From JAWKOK01 sp963848115 (GTDB lineage Bacteria > Chloroflexota > Anaerolineae > Caldilineales > Caldilineaceae): a DNA stretch of 64,000 bases. Below, one piece after another: positions 25,710 to 34,192 of the stretch. The DNA is taken from positions 123,349 to 187,348 of the forward strand of contig CAWKCP010000035.1 in the NCBI GenBank assembly GCA_963848115.1, read 5' to 3'. A program made the position numbers and the translations under genes. The notes below the pieces were generated by a model. That model made no database searches, was not told the DNA's origin, and was given only the letters and a program-made list of their open reading frames with translations. How positions within the stretch are numbered: position 1 is the first letter of the stretch; the number at the start of each line of letters is the position of its first letter.

Positions 25710-27959
25710 ATGACCATGCCAACGACGACCTTGCAAACGACAATTGATCCCAATCAGGTCTACGCCGACGATCTTCGTCGGTTTTCCCGCGCGTTCTTCA
25801 GCTATTTTGGTGCGCGAATAGAGCCTGTCGATTCACAACCTGGTTTGCTCTCTGTACACATCGGTGAAGACCTGGATGAGCCGGGTGATGACGGGGAAGA
25901 TGGCGGACTGACCGACCATTTTGGCAAATCTGTGCTGTTGCTACGATTTCACCAATCGCAGGTGGAGGGCAGCGAACTGGTTGCCTTCGGCAGCCGTCTT
26001 TTTGACCAGATGATCGATTTCCTAAACCAACACGGGGCCGTCACTGTTTTGCGTCTGCCCAAACGGTATGTAGGCGGCGAGGAACTGCTGAAAGCGATTC
26101 AGCCCACCAACGCAGGTATCGCCAACCTCAAGATGAGCGAGAAGGAAGAACTCTTCTACGCTTTCAATTGGCATATCACCTATCGCGCAGACGACAAACG
26201 CGAGGAACTTTTTACGGTCCTGCTCGATGCAGACGGCGAGTATATGGGGCCGGTCGACAGCGGTTCGCACAACGGGGATCGTGAGAGCCAGGAGGAGAAA
26301 GTACAAAACGGGGCGGAAGTGACTGAGACGAAAATTGAGTCGATTTCGTTGGAGTCGATGCTGCTTGATGCCGAGTCGGTCACCATCGAACACGATGAGA
26401 AGGGCTCGCTGACCTCCCCTAAGCTGCCGCCCATGACACGGCTCCGCGAGTATGCAGAAATCGCCCGCAAGTACGCCATCTATCACGCTGACCTGCGCTG
26501 TATTGAACTCGAGGCCGAAGTGTTGCCGCGATTGCATAAGACGCTCTCTCGCCTGAAGATCTACTATGACCAGCAGATCGAGGAGGTCTACGACAGCCAT
26601 GATCTCGACGGTGAAAAACGACAAATATTGGAAGAGGATCTGAAGCGCAAGATCGATGAAGAGGTCGAGAATCATCGCCTACGCGTGAATGCACAGCTGT
26701 TCAGCTATGCACTCCTGGAGGTGCCTACGGCCGCGGCCGACATTACACTCAGCGACGGCAGGCAGAGCGTAGATATCCGCGTTCAGCGCAATCTCTACGA
26801 CGGTGTCGTCGAGCGGCCCGAGTGCCACGCCTGCGGACAGGAGAGCACGCACCTTGCACTTGACCACAATGGTCACATCACCTGCGACGACTGTATCCGC
26901 CAATGTGGGACGTGCCAGGAGATCTACTGTGCGCAATGCGGCGTGGCCACCTGCCCGGTCTGCGGGCGCGAGAACTGTGAAGCGTGCAGCGCAGAGTGTT
27001 GGGCCTGTGGCGAGCGGGCCTGCCGGGATCATGTGGCGCGATGCCCAGTCTGCGGCGATGCGGTCTGCTACGCTTGTCAGTCCGAATGTGCATCGTGCGG
27101 GCGGCTGCAATGCCGTACCCACTTGCGCATCGACGCCGTGGGTCCCGAACATGCCGAACCGGGGCTGATCTGTCCCGACTGTGCAATACGCTGCCCGGGG
27201 TGCATGCAATTCAGCGCGCATCTGGGCCTCTGCGATGCCAGCGGCCAGCGCTTCTGTGAGAACTGCCTGGTCACATGCGTCAAGTGTGGTCGCACGGTCG
27301 GCGCCGGGTTCTACACGGTGCATCCCTTGACCGGCCAGCCCCATTGCAGCGCCTGTTCGATGAACTGCGGCAAGTGCGGGACAATCACCGTGGAGAAGAT
27401 GAAGTGTGCGGTCTGCCGTACGGACTGCTGCGCATCCTGTGGCCAGTTCTGCCAGGTCTGCAAGCAGGTCGTTTGCGCCGACCATGCAATCGCCATGCCC
27501 GGCTGTGATCACGTGGTCTGCACGGACCATGTCGCTGAATGTGAAATCGGCGCCGAACGACTCTGCCCCATCTGCCACTCACCCTGCGCCATCTGTGGGC
27601 GACACTACTGCGAGGCACATTCGGATGTCTGCACCCGCTGTCGGCGCCAATATTGCGCGGAGTGCGTGCGGCGGTCCGGCCTTTGCGACACCTGTGCCAC
27701 CCATGACCGAGACGGTCTCTTCGTCACGCTCAAAGACGAGCCCTGCGCGACCGATGACCGGGTGGTCTATCTCCTGCCTCACTATCGTTGGATGCGCGCC
27801 GGCAACAAGCGGTACACACTCTATTTGGGACGAAATCGGGAAATGTCGGCGGCGCTCATCGTCGTGAAGAATCAGCCTGATGGGACGCCTGGCGACGTAG
27901 TCCTGCTGGCGCGTCGTCTAGGCATTCTTGACAGCAAGTATCGGGAACGATGGCTGTGA
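25710..27959 (+). CDS. Cysteine-rich zinc-ribbon array protein, 749 aa
   Basis: The ATG at 25710 is preceded by GAGGGTAGG. Residues 1-165 form a soluble domain (RRFSRAFFSYFGARIEP and GSRLFDQMIDFL) resembling a domain I associate with SNF2-helicase accessory proteins. Residues 240-335 are charged, probably coiled-coil helices. Residues 372-662 contain about 57 cysteines, nearly all in CxxC pairs (such as CHAC, CGTC, CPVC, CEAC), plus interspersed His, suggesting a dozen or more tandem zinc ribbons. The last 75 residues are a globular tail. No signal peptide is present. The overlapping radical SAM gene suggests a shared role. Function unknown. Confidence 0.7.
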   Translation: MTMPTTTLQTTIDPNQVYADDLRRFSRAFFSYFGARIEPVDSQPGLLSVHIGEDLDEPGDDGEDGGLTDHFGKSVLLLRFHQSQVEGSELVAFGSRLFDQMIDFLNQHGAVTVLRLPKRYVGGEELLKAIQPTNAGIANLKMSEKEELFYAFNWHITYRADDKREELFTVLLDADGEYMGPVDSGSHNGDRESQEEKVQNGAEVTETKIESISLESMLLDAESVTIEHDEKGSLTSPKLPPMTRLREYAEIARKYAIYHADLRCIELEAEVLPRLHKTLSRLKIYYDQQIEEVYDSHDLDGEKRQILEEDLKRKIDEEVENHRLRVNAQLFSYALLEVPTAAADITLSDGRQSVDIRVQRNLYDGVVERPECHACGQESTHLALDHNGHITCDDCIRQCGTCQEIYCAQCGVATCPVCGRENCEACSAECWACGERACRDHVARCPVCGDAVCYACQSECASCGRLQCRTHLRIDAVGPEHAEPGLICPDCAIRCPGCMQFSAHLGLCDASGQRFCENCLVTCVKCGRTVGAGFYTVHPLTGQPHCSACSMNCGKCGTITVEKMKCAVCRTDCCASCGQFCQVCKQVVCADHAIAMPGCDHVVCTDHVAECEIGAERLCPICHSPCAICGRHYCEAHSDVCTRCRRQYCAECVRRSGLCDTCATHDRDGLFVTLKDEPCATDDRVVYLLPHYRWMRAGNKRYTLYLGRNREMSAALIVVKNQPDGTPGDVVLLARRLGILDSKYRERWL

Positions 27960-28924
27960 CATACAGGGAGACCAGCGGTCAGGCATCAGGCAGGCGAACC
28001 GTCGCAGACGCGTCTGCCATCTCAGCGGATCTCTTGCAGAGCGCCGAACGCCACCTCGACGACTGTCACCTCTGTCCGCATCATTGTGGCACTGAGAGGA
28101 GCGCTGCCGCCGGTTTCTGCCGGGTCGGCAGGACGAGCTACATTGCCAGTGAGATGTTGCACATGGGCGAAGAGTCGCTGCTGCGACCGGCCCACGCGAT
28201 TTTTCTGAGTGGGTGTACGGCACGCTGCACATTCTGTACTGCGGCCAAGTTTGCCTTTGTCCCGACCTACGGTGTAGCAGTCTCCCCTCAGCAGTTGGCC
28301 GAACGTATCGTGTTGCGTCAAGGTCAAGGAGCGCGGTCGATCTGTTTTATCGGCGGCGATCCGGTCCCACACATCCCCTTCATCCTCGCCACGATTGCTG
28401 CGCTGGGCACGCGCAAGACGGTACCGGTCGTGATCAACAGCAATTTCTATCTGAGTGATGAGGCGCTGGACTTACTTGAGCCGGCCATCGATATCTACTT
28501 GCCCGATCTTAAGTTTGGTCCTCATGGAGGAGAGCCCAGTGGAGGAGAGCCCAGTGGAGGAGAGAGGAGAGCCAGTGGGAGAGAACACGCTGGAGAAGAA
28601 CACAGTCGAGGAGAACACAATTGCGGCGAAGCCATTGGCGGCATGCCGGGGTACTGGCCGGTGGTCACAACGGCGATCGATCGACTTCATCGGCGCGGAG
28701 AGCAGGTCATCGTTCGCCACCTGCTTATGCCCGGACACTTTGAATGCTGTACGGCCCCGGTCCTAAAATGGCTCAGCAAACGGGCCGGCATTCAGGTTAG
28801 CCTGCTGACTCAGTATATCGCGCCCGCCCATGTGCGCGGGGAACTGGCAGCTTCCCTACCATCCGACGATGTATTGCGTACACGGGCGATGGCTGCTGAC
28901 CTCGGTCTGATGTTGGTGGATTGA
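27950..28924 (+). CDS. Radical SAM protein, PflA-like, with repeat insertion, 324 aa
   Basis: The start overlaps the previous stop by 10 bp, showing translational coupling. An N-terminal Cys cluster (CHLCPHHCG, residues 39-46, and FCRVG) precedes the radical SAM motif CTARCTFC (C89, C93, C96). It fits pyruvate-formate-lyase-activating-enzyme-like proteins that make a 5'-deoxyadenosyl radical. Downstream are FIGGDPVP, NSNFYLSDEALDLL and DIYLPDLKFG. Residues 191-231 are an unusual Gly/Glu/Ser/His-rich insertion made of imperfect repeats (GGEPSGGEPSGGE), where relatives have a short linker before PGYWPVV. The target is unknown; the adjoining cysteine-rich protein is a candidate. Confidence 0.78.
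   Translation: MAVTYRETSGQASGRRTVADASAISADLLQSAERHLDDCHLCPHHCGTERSAAAGFCRVGRTSYIASEMLHMGEESLLRPAHAIFLSGCTARCTFCTAAKFAFVPTYGVAVSPQQLAERIVLRQGQGARSICFIGGDPVPHIPFILATIAALGTRKTVPVVINSNFYLSDEALDLLEPAIDIYLPDLKFGPHGGEPSGGEPSGGERRASGREHAGEEHSRGEHNCGEAIGGMPGYWPVVTTAIDRLHRRGEQVIVRHLLMPGHFECCTAPVLKWLSKRAGIQVSLLTQYIAPAHVRGELAASLPSDDVLRTRAMAADLGLMLVD
28520..28643 (+). repeat. In-frame degenerate tandem repeat inside the radical SAM gene
   Basis: Two exact 15-bp units (GGAGGAGAGCCCAGT) are followed by progressively degenerate GGAGA-rich units. They encode a low-complexity insertion of about 41 residues. The frame is kept throughout. Confidence 0.75.
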
Positions 28925-28962
28925 CACGACGCAGAACGTCCATCTCCCGGCCGCGAGCAAAG

Positions 28963-29445
28963 TTACAGACCCAGCATCCCCTGTTTGCTTTGCCTCTCAT
29001 TCGGGAGCGGGCGCACGAGCAGACGTGTCCCGCGTACGGCCAGCACCTGAACCGTCGAACCATCTGCAATCGGCTGGCCTGTTTCCGAGTCAGCCGGCCA
29101 ATCCTCTCGTTCGACACGAACCCGGCCTTGGGTCGATTTGGGATCAATGGGAACGATCACGATGGCCTCCTTGCCGATGACGCGGTCAGTGCCATAGACA
29201 GTCTCTGGCGGAGGACGATTCCGTCGCGAAGATGGGCGAAACAGAATGAAAACGATGGCCGATATTGCGCCAAATACCACCACTTGCCAGACAAGATTCG
29301 GGCCGAGAAAAGCGACCACCAATGCGACTACTGCACCGACACCCAGGCTGGGCAAGACGAAGCCCCTGGTGAAGATTCCACCTGCAAGGAAGACAACGGC
29401 CAGCAACGCCCAAATCCACCGAACGAAATTGAGATCAACGTCCAT
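28963..29445 (-). CDS. NfeD-like membrane protein, 160 aa
   Basis: The start MDVDLNFVRW follows CAGGAGAC, seven bases away. Two or three hydrophobic segments (WIWALLAVVFLAGG, LPSLGVGAVVALVVAFL, WQVVVFGAISAIVFILF) are followed by a C-terminal OB-fold-like domain (GKEAIVIVPIDP, GRVRVEREDWPADS, GSTVQVLAVRGTRLLVRPL). This is the short NfeD form, associated with membrane quality control and often paired with stomatin-like proteins. No stomatin gene is next to it here. It is convergent with the radical SAM gene, 38 bp apart. Confidence 0.82.
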   Translation of the reverse strand: MDVDLNFVRWIWALLAVVFLAGGIFTRGFVLPSLGVGAVVALVVAFLGPNLVWQVVVFGAISAIVFILFRPSSRRNRPPPETVYGTDRVIGKEAIVIVPIDPKSTQGRVRVEREDWPADSETGQPIADGSTVQVLAVRGTRLLVRPLPNERQSKQGMLGL

Positions 29446-29573
29446 GCATGTCTCCTGAGTCAATCTGCACAGGGAAGAGAATCACTCACCACCATTAGTA
29501 TACCAGGGTGGTCAATGTCCGTGCTAGTGCATGGCAAGGGTCGGGTGTATTTCAATGTGGGGGCAGGATCTCG

Positions 29574-29636
29574 CGTGCCGGGGACGGTCCAGGAGATGTC
29601 GGCATGACCCAATTGGACCGGACCGTCCCCGGCACG
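29574..29636. repeat. Inverted repeat with perfect 17-bp arms
   Basis: CGTGCCGGGGACGGTCC (29574-29590) returns as its reverse complement at 29620-29636, with a 29-base loop. It is very GC-rich. It may be a terminator for a transcript from the left or a small mobile remnant. Confidence 0.6.
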
Positions 29637-29655
29637 TTGTCGCCCCGAATCTGAA

Positions 29656-29856
29656 ATGTACCCTCTCCGAGTGATTCTGCCGATTGCGCTCGAGGACTAT
29701 CGAGAAAGGACGTCAGATCCGAAACAGTTTCGGCGCTGGTTGGATGAGATGATCGCTGCATGTCCATACAGCCTGCTCATCTCGACTTCTTGTGCAGGTC
29801 TGATGACCAACCACACCAAAATGCTAGAACTGGCAAAAGACGGGGGGATTCTATAG
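29656..29856 (+). CDS. Doubtful small ORF, 66 aa
   Basis: An ATG-initiated frame of 66 codons ends inside the terminator stem at 29833-29872. The protein begins MYPLRVILPIALEDYRE and has no recognised homologue. No ribosome-binding site is visible. It may be a gene remnant. Confidence 0.25.
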   Translation: MYPLRVILPIALEDYRERTSDPKQFRRWLDEMIAACPYSLLISTSCAGLMTNHTKMLELAKDGGIL

Positions 29857-29872
29857 TCCCCCCGTCTTTTGC
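29833..29872. terminator. 16-bp-arm hairpin terminator
   Basis: GCAAAAGACGGGGGGA (29833-29848) pairs perfectly with TCCCCCCGTCTTTTGC (29857-29872) around an 8-base loop. The outer A/T pairs give a T-run in both directions. It lies 35 bases past the phoU stop on the minus strand. Confidence 0.8.
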
Positions 29873-29907
29873 TGTTGAAAGCTTGATTCCATCTATGTAG
29901 ACGCAGC

Positions 29908-30591
29908 TCAGTTCACGCCACTCAGACCGAATTCGAGGGTGTCAGCCTCGCGATAGACACCCGTACACATGTACTCGACGCGCTCGCAGATGTTGATGGT
30001 TCGGTCTGCATAACGCTCCAAATTGTGGGCGGCCCAGAGCAAGTGGTTGGCTCGCTCAACAGCGTTCGGCTGCATTTGGAGCAGGCTCAGCAGATCGCGA
30101 TTGATCTGGTTGTACAGGGCATCGACCTGGTCGTCGATCGGCGGCACGCTCTTGGCCAGTTCAACGTCCCGGTTTATGAAGGCCGCCATGGATTTGTCGA
30201 GCATACTGTGGGCGATGGTTTCCATTCGGGGAATATCGATCAGCTTTTTGATCGGGGCATTGCCGTTCATATAGACGATGATGCGTCCAATACCCTTGCC
30301 GTAATCGCCAATACGCTCCAATTCGCCTGAAATCTCCAGGACTGCAGCCAGAAAGCGCATGTCGCGGGCCATCGGTTGCTGCGTCGCAATCAGCATCAAA
30401 CAGCGATCCTCGATCTGGAAGCGCTTGCGGTTGATGGCGGCATCGCCCTCGATGATCTTGCGTGCCTTGTCAGTATCCATCGCCTGCATGGCTTTGACTG
30501 CCTGATGGACCGCATCCGCAGACATGCTGCTGAGCAAGAGCAATTCATCCTTCAAATCCTGTAAATCTTGGTCAAAATGTTGGCGTGGCAT
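29908..30591 (-). CDS. phoU: Phosphate-transport regulator PhoU, 227 aa
   Basis: AGGAGAGG lies before the chosen ATG. Two three-helix bundles are visible, each with the family metal-site pattern (ELERIGDYGKGIGR and NLERYADRTINICERVEY). PhoU damps phosphate uptake and keeps the PhoR-type kinase inactive when phosphate is sufficient, contacting PstB and PhoR at the membrane. It is the last gene of the pst operon, 11 bp after arsC. An upstream in-frame start would extend into arsC and lacks family similarity. Confidence 0.93.
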   Translation of the reverse strand: MPRQHFDQDLQDLKDELLLLSSMSADAVHQAVKAMQAMDTDKARKIIEGDAAINRKRFQIEDRCLMLIATQQPMARDMRFLAAVLEISGELERIGDYGKGIGRIIVYMNGNAPIKKLIDIPRMETIAHSMLDKSMAAFINRDVELAKSVPPIDDQVDALYNQINRDLLSLLQMQPNAVERANHLLWAAHNLERYADRTINICERVEYMCTGVYREADTLEFGLSGVN

Positions 30592-30602
30592 ATATGCCTC
30601 TC

Positions 30603-31025
30603 CTACGCTATCTGCCTGAGAAAGTCCAAAACCCCTTGCCGAATCTCGTCTCGCACACGGCGGAATACAGCCATTTTCTCTGCCTCGCTCCCGGTCGCAT
30701 CTGCCGGATCCTGGAAGCCGATGTGAACAACTTGACCGCTGCCCAGCCAAAGTGGGCACTGCTCAGAAGCGTCATCACAGACCGTGATAGTAAGGTCCAG
30801 ATCCATGTCGCGAAACTGATCAGCCGATTTGGAGATCCCGCCCGAGATGTCGATTCCGAGCTCCGCCATGGCCTGCACAGCCAACGGATGCACATACCCC
30901 GACGGCTTCGTGCCCGCCGAATAGGCTTGCCACATATCGCCGAGATCGTGGTTGATCAGCCCCTCGGCCATCTGGCTGCGGCACGAGTTGCCCGTGCAGA
31001 GAATGAGGACGTGTTTTTGGGCCAT
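30603..31025 (-). CDS. arsC: Arsenate reductase, low-molecular-weight phosphatase type, 140 aa
   Basis: The N-terminal phosphatase loop CTGNSCRSQMAEG and the later cysteines and acid region (TVCDDASEQCPLW, FQDPADATG) match the thioredoxin-coupled ArsC family, which reduces arsenate to arsenite. CAGGGGGAAAAT precedes the ATG. It lies between pstB and phoU. Since the Pst importer also admits arsenate, co-transcription with phosphate genes makes sense. No arsB or acr3 efflux gene is nearby. A related protein-tyrosine phosphatase activity cannot be fully excluded. Confidence 0.85.
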   Translation of the reverse strand: MAQKHVLILCTGNSCRSQMAEGLINHDLGDMWQAYSAGTKPSGYVHPLAVQAMAELGIDISGGISKSADQFRDMDLDLTITVCDDASEQCPLWLGSGQVVHIGFQDPADATGSEAEKMAVFRRVRDEIRQGVLDFLRQIA

Positions 31026-31054
31026 ATTTTCCCCCTGACTGTCACCCTAACCCG

Positions 31055-31879
31055 CTACCCAAACCGCCCCGTAATGTAATCCTCTGTGCGCGGATTTTTC
31101 GGCCGGGTAAAGAGTTCAGTGGTGGGGCCATATTCCGCCAAGTAACCTGTGCGATTGTCGTCGACCATGTAGAAGGCAGTGAAGTCTGAAACACGCGCAG
31201 CCTGTTGCATGTTGTGAGTCACGATGATGATGGTGTACTGCTCGACCAACTCCTTCATCAGGTCCTCGATGGCCAATGTCGCAATCGGATCCAAGGCGGA
31301 ACAGGGCTCATCCATGAGGATGATCTCGGGCTTGGTGGCGATGGCTCGGGCAATGCAGAGGCGTTGCTGCTGACCGCCGGAGAGGCCGTAGGCGCTCTGC
31401 TTCAGCTTGTCCTTGACCTCGTCCCACAGCGCAGCGTTTTGCAGGGACTCTTCAACCAGATCATCCATGTTGCCCTTGTAGCCGTTGATCTTGGCGCCCC
31501 AGGCAATGTTGTCGTAGATCGACTTGGGAAATGGGTTGGGTTTCTGAAAGACCATGCCGATACGCCGGCGCACTTCAACCGGATCGACGTAGTCGGCGTA
31601 GATATCCTGACCCTCGAAGAGGACTTCGCCTTCGACACGCGCGATGGGAATCAGATCATTCATGCGGTTGAAGCAGCGCAACACCGTACTCTTGCCGCAG
31701 CCGGACGGGCCAATGAAGCCGGTGATCTTGCGCGGCTCGATCTGCAAATCCACACCGCGAACTGCTTGAAAATCACCGTAATAGACATTCAAGTCGCGAG
31801 CCTCGACGGCCGCCTGTCCGGAAAGTTGGGCCACCGGACTGTCGGCCACGATCCCGGGTGCTTGGGTTTGTAGTGACAT
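31055..31879 (-). CDS. pstB: Phosphate ABC transporter ATP-binding protein PstB, 274 aa
   Basis: Walker A GPSGCGKST, the Q-loop region VFQKPNPFPKSIYDNIAWG (a PstB signature), LSGGQQQRLCIARA and IILMDEPCSALDP identify PstB. It drives phosphate import at the inner face of the PstC/PstA channel. AGGAGTTCAACAC precedes the ATG. It is separated from pstA by 186 bp containing an inverted repeat, more than expected inside an operon. It ends TRPKNPRTEDYITGRFG as in the family. Confidence 0.96.
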   Translation of the reverse strand: MSLQTQAPGIVADSPVAQLSGQAAVEARDLNVYYGDFQAVRGVDLQIEPRKITGFIGPSGCGKSTVLRCFNRMNDLIPIARVEGEVLFEGQDIYADYVDPVEVRRRIGMVFQKPNPFPKSIYDNIAWGAKINGYKGNMDDLVEESLQNAALWDEVKDKLKQSAYGLSGGQQQRLCIARAIATKPEIILMDEPCSALDPIATLAIEDLMKELVEQYTIIIVTHNMQQAARVSDFTAFYMVDDNRTGYLAEYGPTTELFTRPKNPRTEDYITGRFG

Positions 31880-31921
31880 GTGTTGAACTCCTGTTGTCGG
31901 TAGTTAAAAAGGGAAGGGCGA

Positions 31922-32058
31922 GTAATACGTACTGCGTACTGCGTAAGGTCTCGTTAGAGGAGCGGTTGCCGCAATTGGCCGCCGCGTGCTTCAAGACAAT
32001 CAGATCGCGCTAACATGACTCTCTTCCAACAAATTACGTAGTACGCATTACGTATTAC
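31922..32058. repeat. Snap-back inverted repeat between pstA and pstB
   Basis: The arms at 31922-31946 and 32034-32058 are reverse complements over 25 bases with about three mismatches. They flank 87 bp. Wording of the type GTAATACGTANTGCGTACT also appears near 61055-61078 and 4610-4640. This is a dispersed TACGTATTACGCAT-type repeat. Confidence 0.6.
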
Positions 32059-32065
32059 CCTCTCC

Positions 32066-34189
32066 CTACAACTCCTTGCTAAACCGGTTCCTCAAATAGA
32101 TCGCAGTTCCATTCATGGCAAACATGAGTAGCAGCAGCACGATGCTGGCCGCGGCCGCGATGTGTCTGAACTCGGCCTGGGGCCGCGTGGTCCACTGGAA
32201 GATCTGCATGGGCAGCACCGTGAATTTGGAAAACGGCCCACTCGGATCAACTGTGATGAAGGTTGATGCGCCGATGACGACCAGCGGCGCCGTCTCACCG
32301 ATGGCACGCGAGATGCCGAGAATGGTGCCGGTGAGAATGCCGGGAATGGCGCTGGGCAACACATGGCTGCGCACGACTTGCCAGCGGGTGCCGCCCATGC
32401 CGTATCCTGCCTCTCGGTGGGATTGAGGCACGGCTCGAATGGCTTCCTGGGCATTGATGATGATGATCGGTAACACCAGCAGACCCAATGTGAGACCCGC
32501 GGACAGAATCGTCCGCCCATTGGCCGTGGTCGGATCGCCGACGCCAAAGGCTGTGCCACTGGTCAGGATCTCCAGCGCCCGTACAAAGATGGCCAGACCG
32601 AGAATACCGTAGATGATGGAAGGCACGCCGGCCAGATTGTCAATGTTGGTCTGCAGTATGCGACTGATACGTCCCTGGGTAGCGTATTCTTCAAGGTAAA
32701 TTGCGGCGCCAATTCCAACCGGCACGGCAAACAGAATGACGATAAGAATCACCCAGAGGGTGCCGAGCAAGGCAGTGCGAATGCCGGCATACTCTGGTAC
32801 ACTGGACTGTGTCCCCGTCAGGAAATTCCAATTGATCCACGAATACCACTGCACCTCGGCATCAGGGTATTCCTCGAATGTGGTCGCCTCGATCTCCTCG
32901 CGGTCAAACAATGAGGGAATCATGTTCCAACTGGCAACGACTCGTGGGGCCACAATTCTTTCGACGACCAGGTCGTACATCTCCTCCTGGGATCGTTCGG
33001 CGAGGGGCTGTTCGCTCTCGAATCGACGGATTACCCCCTTTGACTCGTAGGCCACCAGGATCGAGTGAAGGGCCTCATGGGGCAAATCGGCAAGCGCGAA
33101 CTCCTCAAGATAGACCTTCTCGACGAAGAAATCCAGCGTGCCGCTATCCATGCTTGGAATATGGCGGACAATCGGCTCATCAGGCCATTCTGCACGTACG
33201 TCACTCCAGCGTTCGGCTGTGGTGAAGATCGCCTGCATCTCTTGTTCGGTTACATCGCGCACGAAGTCGTTTTGGCTGCTGACTACAACGGCTATGGCAT
33301 CAGCGCCAACATGCAACTCAACCGGCGTTCGCTTGGATTTGAGACAGGCTGCGCTCTCCTGACGAGAGATGGCCCGGCTCGAATCGGCAATGGCTGCGGT
33401 CTTGTCCACGCATAGCGCTGCATAGCCGCCCTTGGTGCCGGTACTCTCGACCGTGACCGTGCCGTCATGGCCTGCCGCCTCAAACATCTCGGCAAGACGT
33501 GCGGTCAACGGAAAAACTGTCGAACTGCCGGAAATGACGATGTCGCCGACCTCGCCTTCCGACACCGGCCCGCCTGTGGCCACGCGCAGCGCGTTGTCTT
33601 GCTCCGCAAGCAGATCGTCAGAGATTGGGAAGTAACCGACTTCCTCGATCACGTCGTTGACGTTCCGAAGATAGAAATCCAGAAAGGAGGTGACCTGCGG
33701 CTCTTTCACCAGGACGCTTTCGCCAGTGTAGAGATAGAGCGGGCGAGACAACGGGTAGCTGCCGTCGGTGGCGCTCTCCTGGCTGGGTTCGACACCGTCG
33801 ATGGCCAATGGTCGCAGCCGGTCGGCCTGGTCCTGATAGAAGGCGTAGCCGAAAAAGCCAATCGCATACGGATCGGCGGCAATGGCGTCGGCCAATTCAG
33901 CATCATTCTCGGAACTGGTCGCATTGGAGGCAGCCATCATCGCCTGTTCGATGTGGCCGCTGACTAGCTGCCCGGGATCGTTTTCGTTTTCAGTGGCAAC
34001 CAATCCAAAGGTCTGGTTGACAATATTGGCAATCAACACGGCCAAAGCGATGATGGCGGAGATCAATGCGATCTGAAAGAGTGACAACCACATCTGTCCA
34101 CGTTGATGGCGTTTCTCGACCTGCTGCTGAAGCTCTTCGCCTTCGGGCATGCCGGTTGGTTTTGTTGTAGACTCGGTATGAATGCTCAT
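32066..34189 (-). CDS. pstA: Phosphate permease PstA with inserted, permuted PstS-like domain, 707 aa
   Basis: TM1 is at about 33-57. The PstA core starts at WNFLTGTQSS (about 454) and carries EEYATQGRISRILQTNIDNLAGVPSIIYGILGL, the EAIRAVPQSHREAGYGMGGT coupling loop and the family C-terminus. Between them, residues 71-440 match PstS with its halves swapped. First comes the PstS C-terminal half (YAIGFFGYAFYQ, YPLSRPLYLY, EEVGYFPIS; 105-205). The PstS N-terminal half follows (GDIVISGSSTVFP, AIADSSRAI, MDSGTLDFFVEKVY; 215-360). The usual PstA length is about 290 aa. The domain should lie outside the membrane, tethered to TM1 and TM2. The gene follows pstC by 3 bp. Confidence 0.9.
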   Translation of the reverse strand: MSIHTESTTKPTGMPEGEELQQQVEKRHQRGQMWLSLFQIALISAIIALAVLIANIVNQTFGLVATENENDPGQLVSGHIEQAMMAASNATSSENDAELADAIAADPYAIGFFGYAFYQDQADRLRPLAIDGVEPSQESATDGSYPLSRPLYLYTGESVLVKEPQVTSFLDFYLRNVNDVIEEVGYFPISDDLLAEQDNALRVATGGPVSEGEVGDIVISGSSTVFPLTARLAEMFEAAGHDGTVTVESTGTKGGYAALCVDKTAAIADSSRAISRQESAACLKSKRTPVELHVGADAIAVVVSSQNDFVRDVTEQEMQAIFTTAERWSDVRAEWPDEPIVRHIPSMDSGTLDFFVEKVYLEEFALADLPHEALHSILVAYESKGVIRRFESEQPLAERSQEEMYDLVVERIVAPRVVASWNMIPSLFDREEIEATTFEEYPDAEVQWYSWINWNFLTGTQSSVPEYAGIRTALLGTLWVILIVILFAVPVGIGAAIYLEEYATQGRISRILQTNIDNLAGVPSIIYGILGLAIFVRALEILTSGTAFGVGDPTTANGRTILSAGLTLGLLVLPIIIINAQEAIRAVPQSHREAGYGMGGTRWQVVRSHVLPSAIPGILTGTILGISRAIGETAPLVVIGASTFITVDPSGPFSKFTVLPMQIFQWTTRPQAEFRHIAAAASIVLLLLMFAMNGTAIYLRNRFSKEL

Positions 34190-34192
34190 GGT

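Larger units (their letters stand above)
29464..29907. other. Intergenic, 444 bp, with two hairpins
   Basis: The space holds a 17-bp-arm inverted repeat (29574-29636), one doubtful 66-codon frame and a 16-bp-arm terminator (29833-29872). No recognisable gene was found. Confidence 0.5.

Noticed and set aside
26679..27578. Long antisense frame of 299 codons opposite the cysteine-rich gene
   Set aside because: CxxC-rich coding on the plus strand forces an open Ala/Thr-rich frame on the other strand; no family motif is visible.
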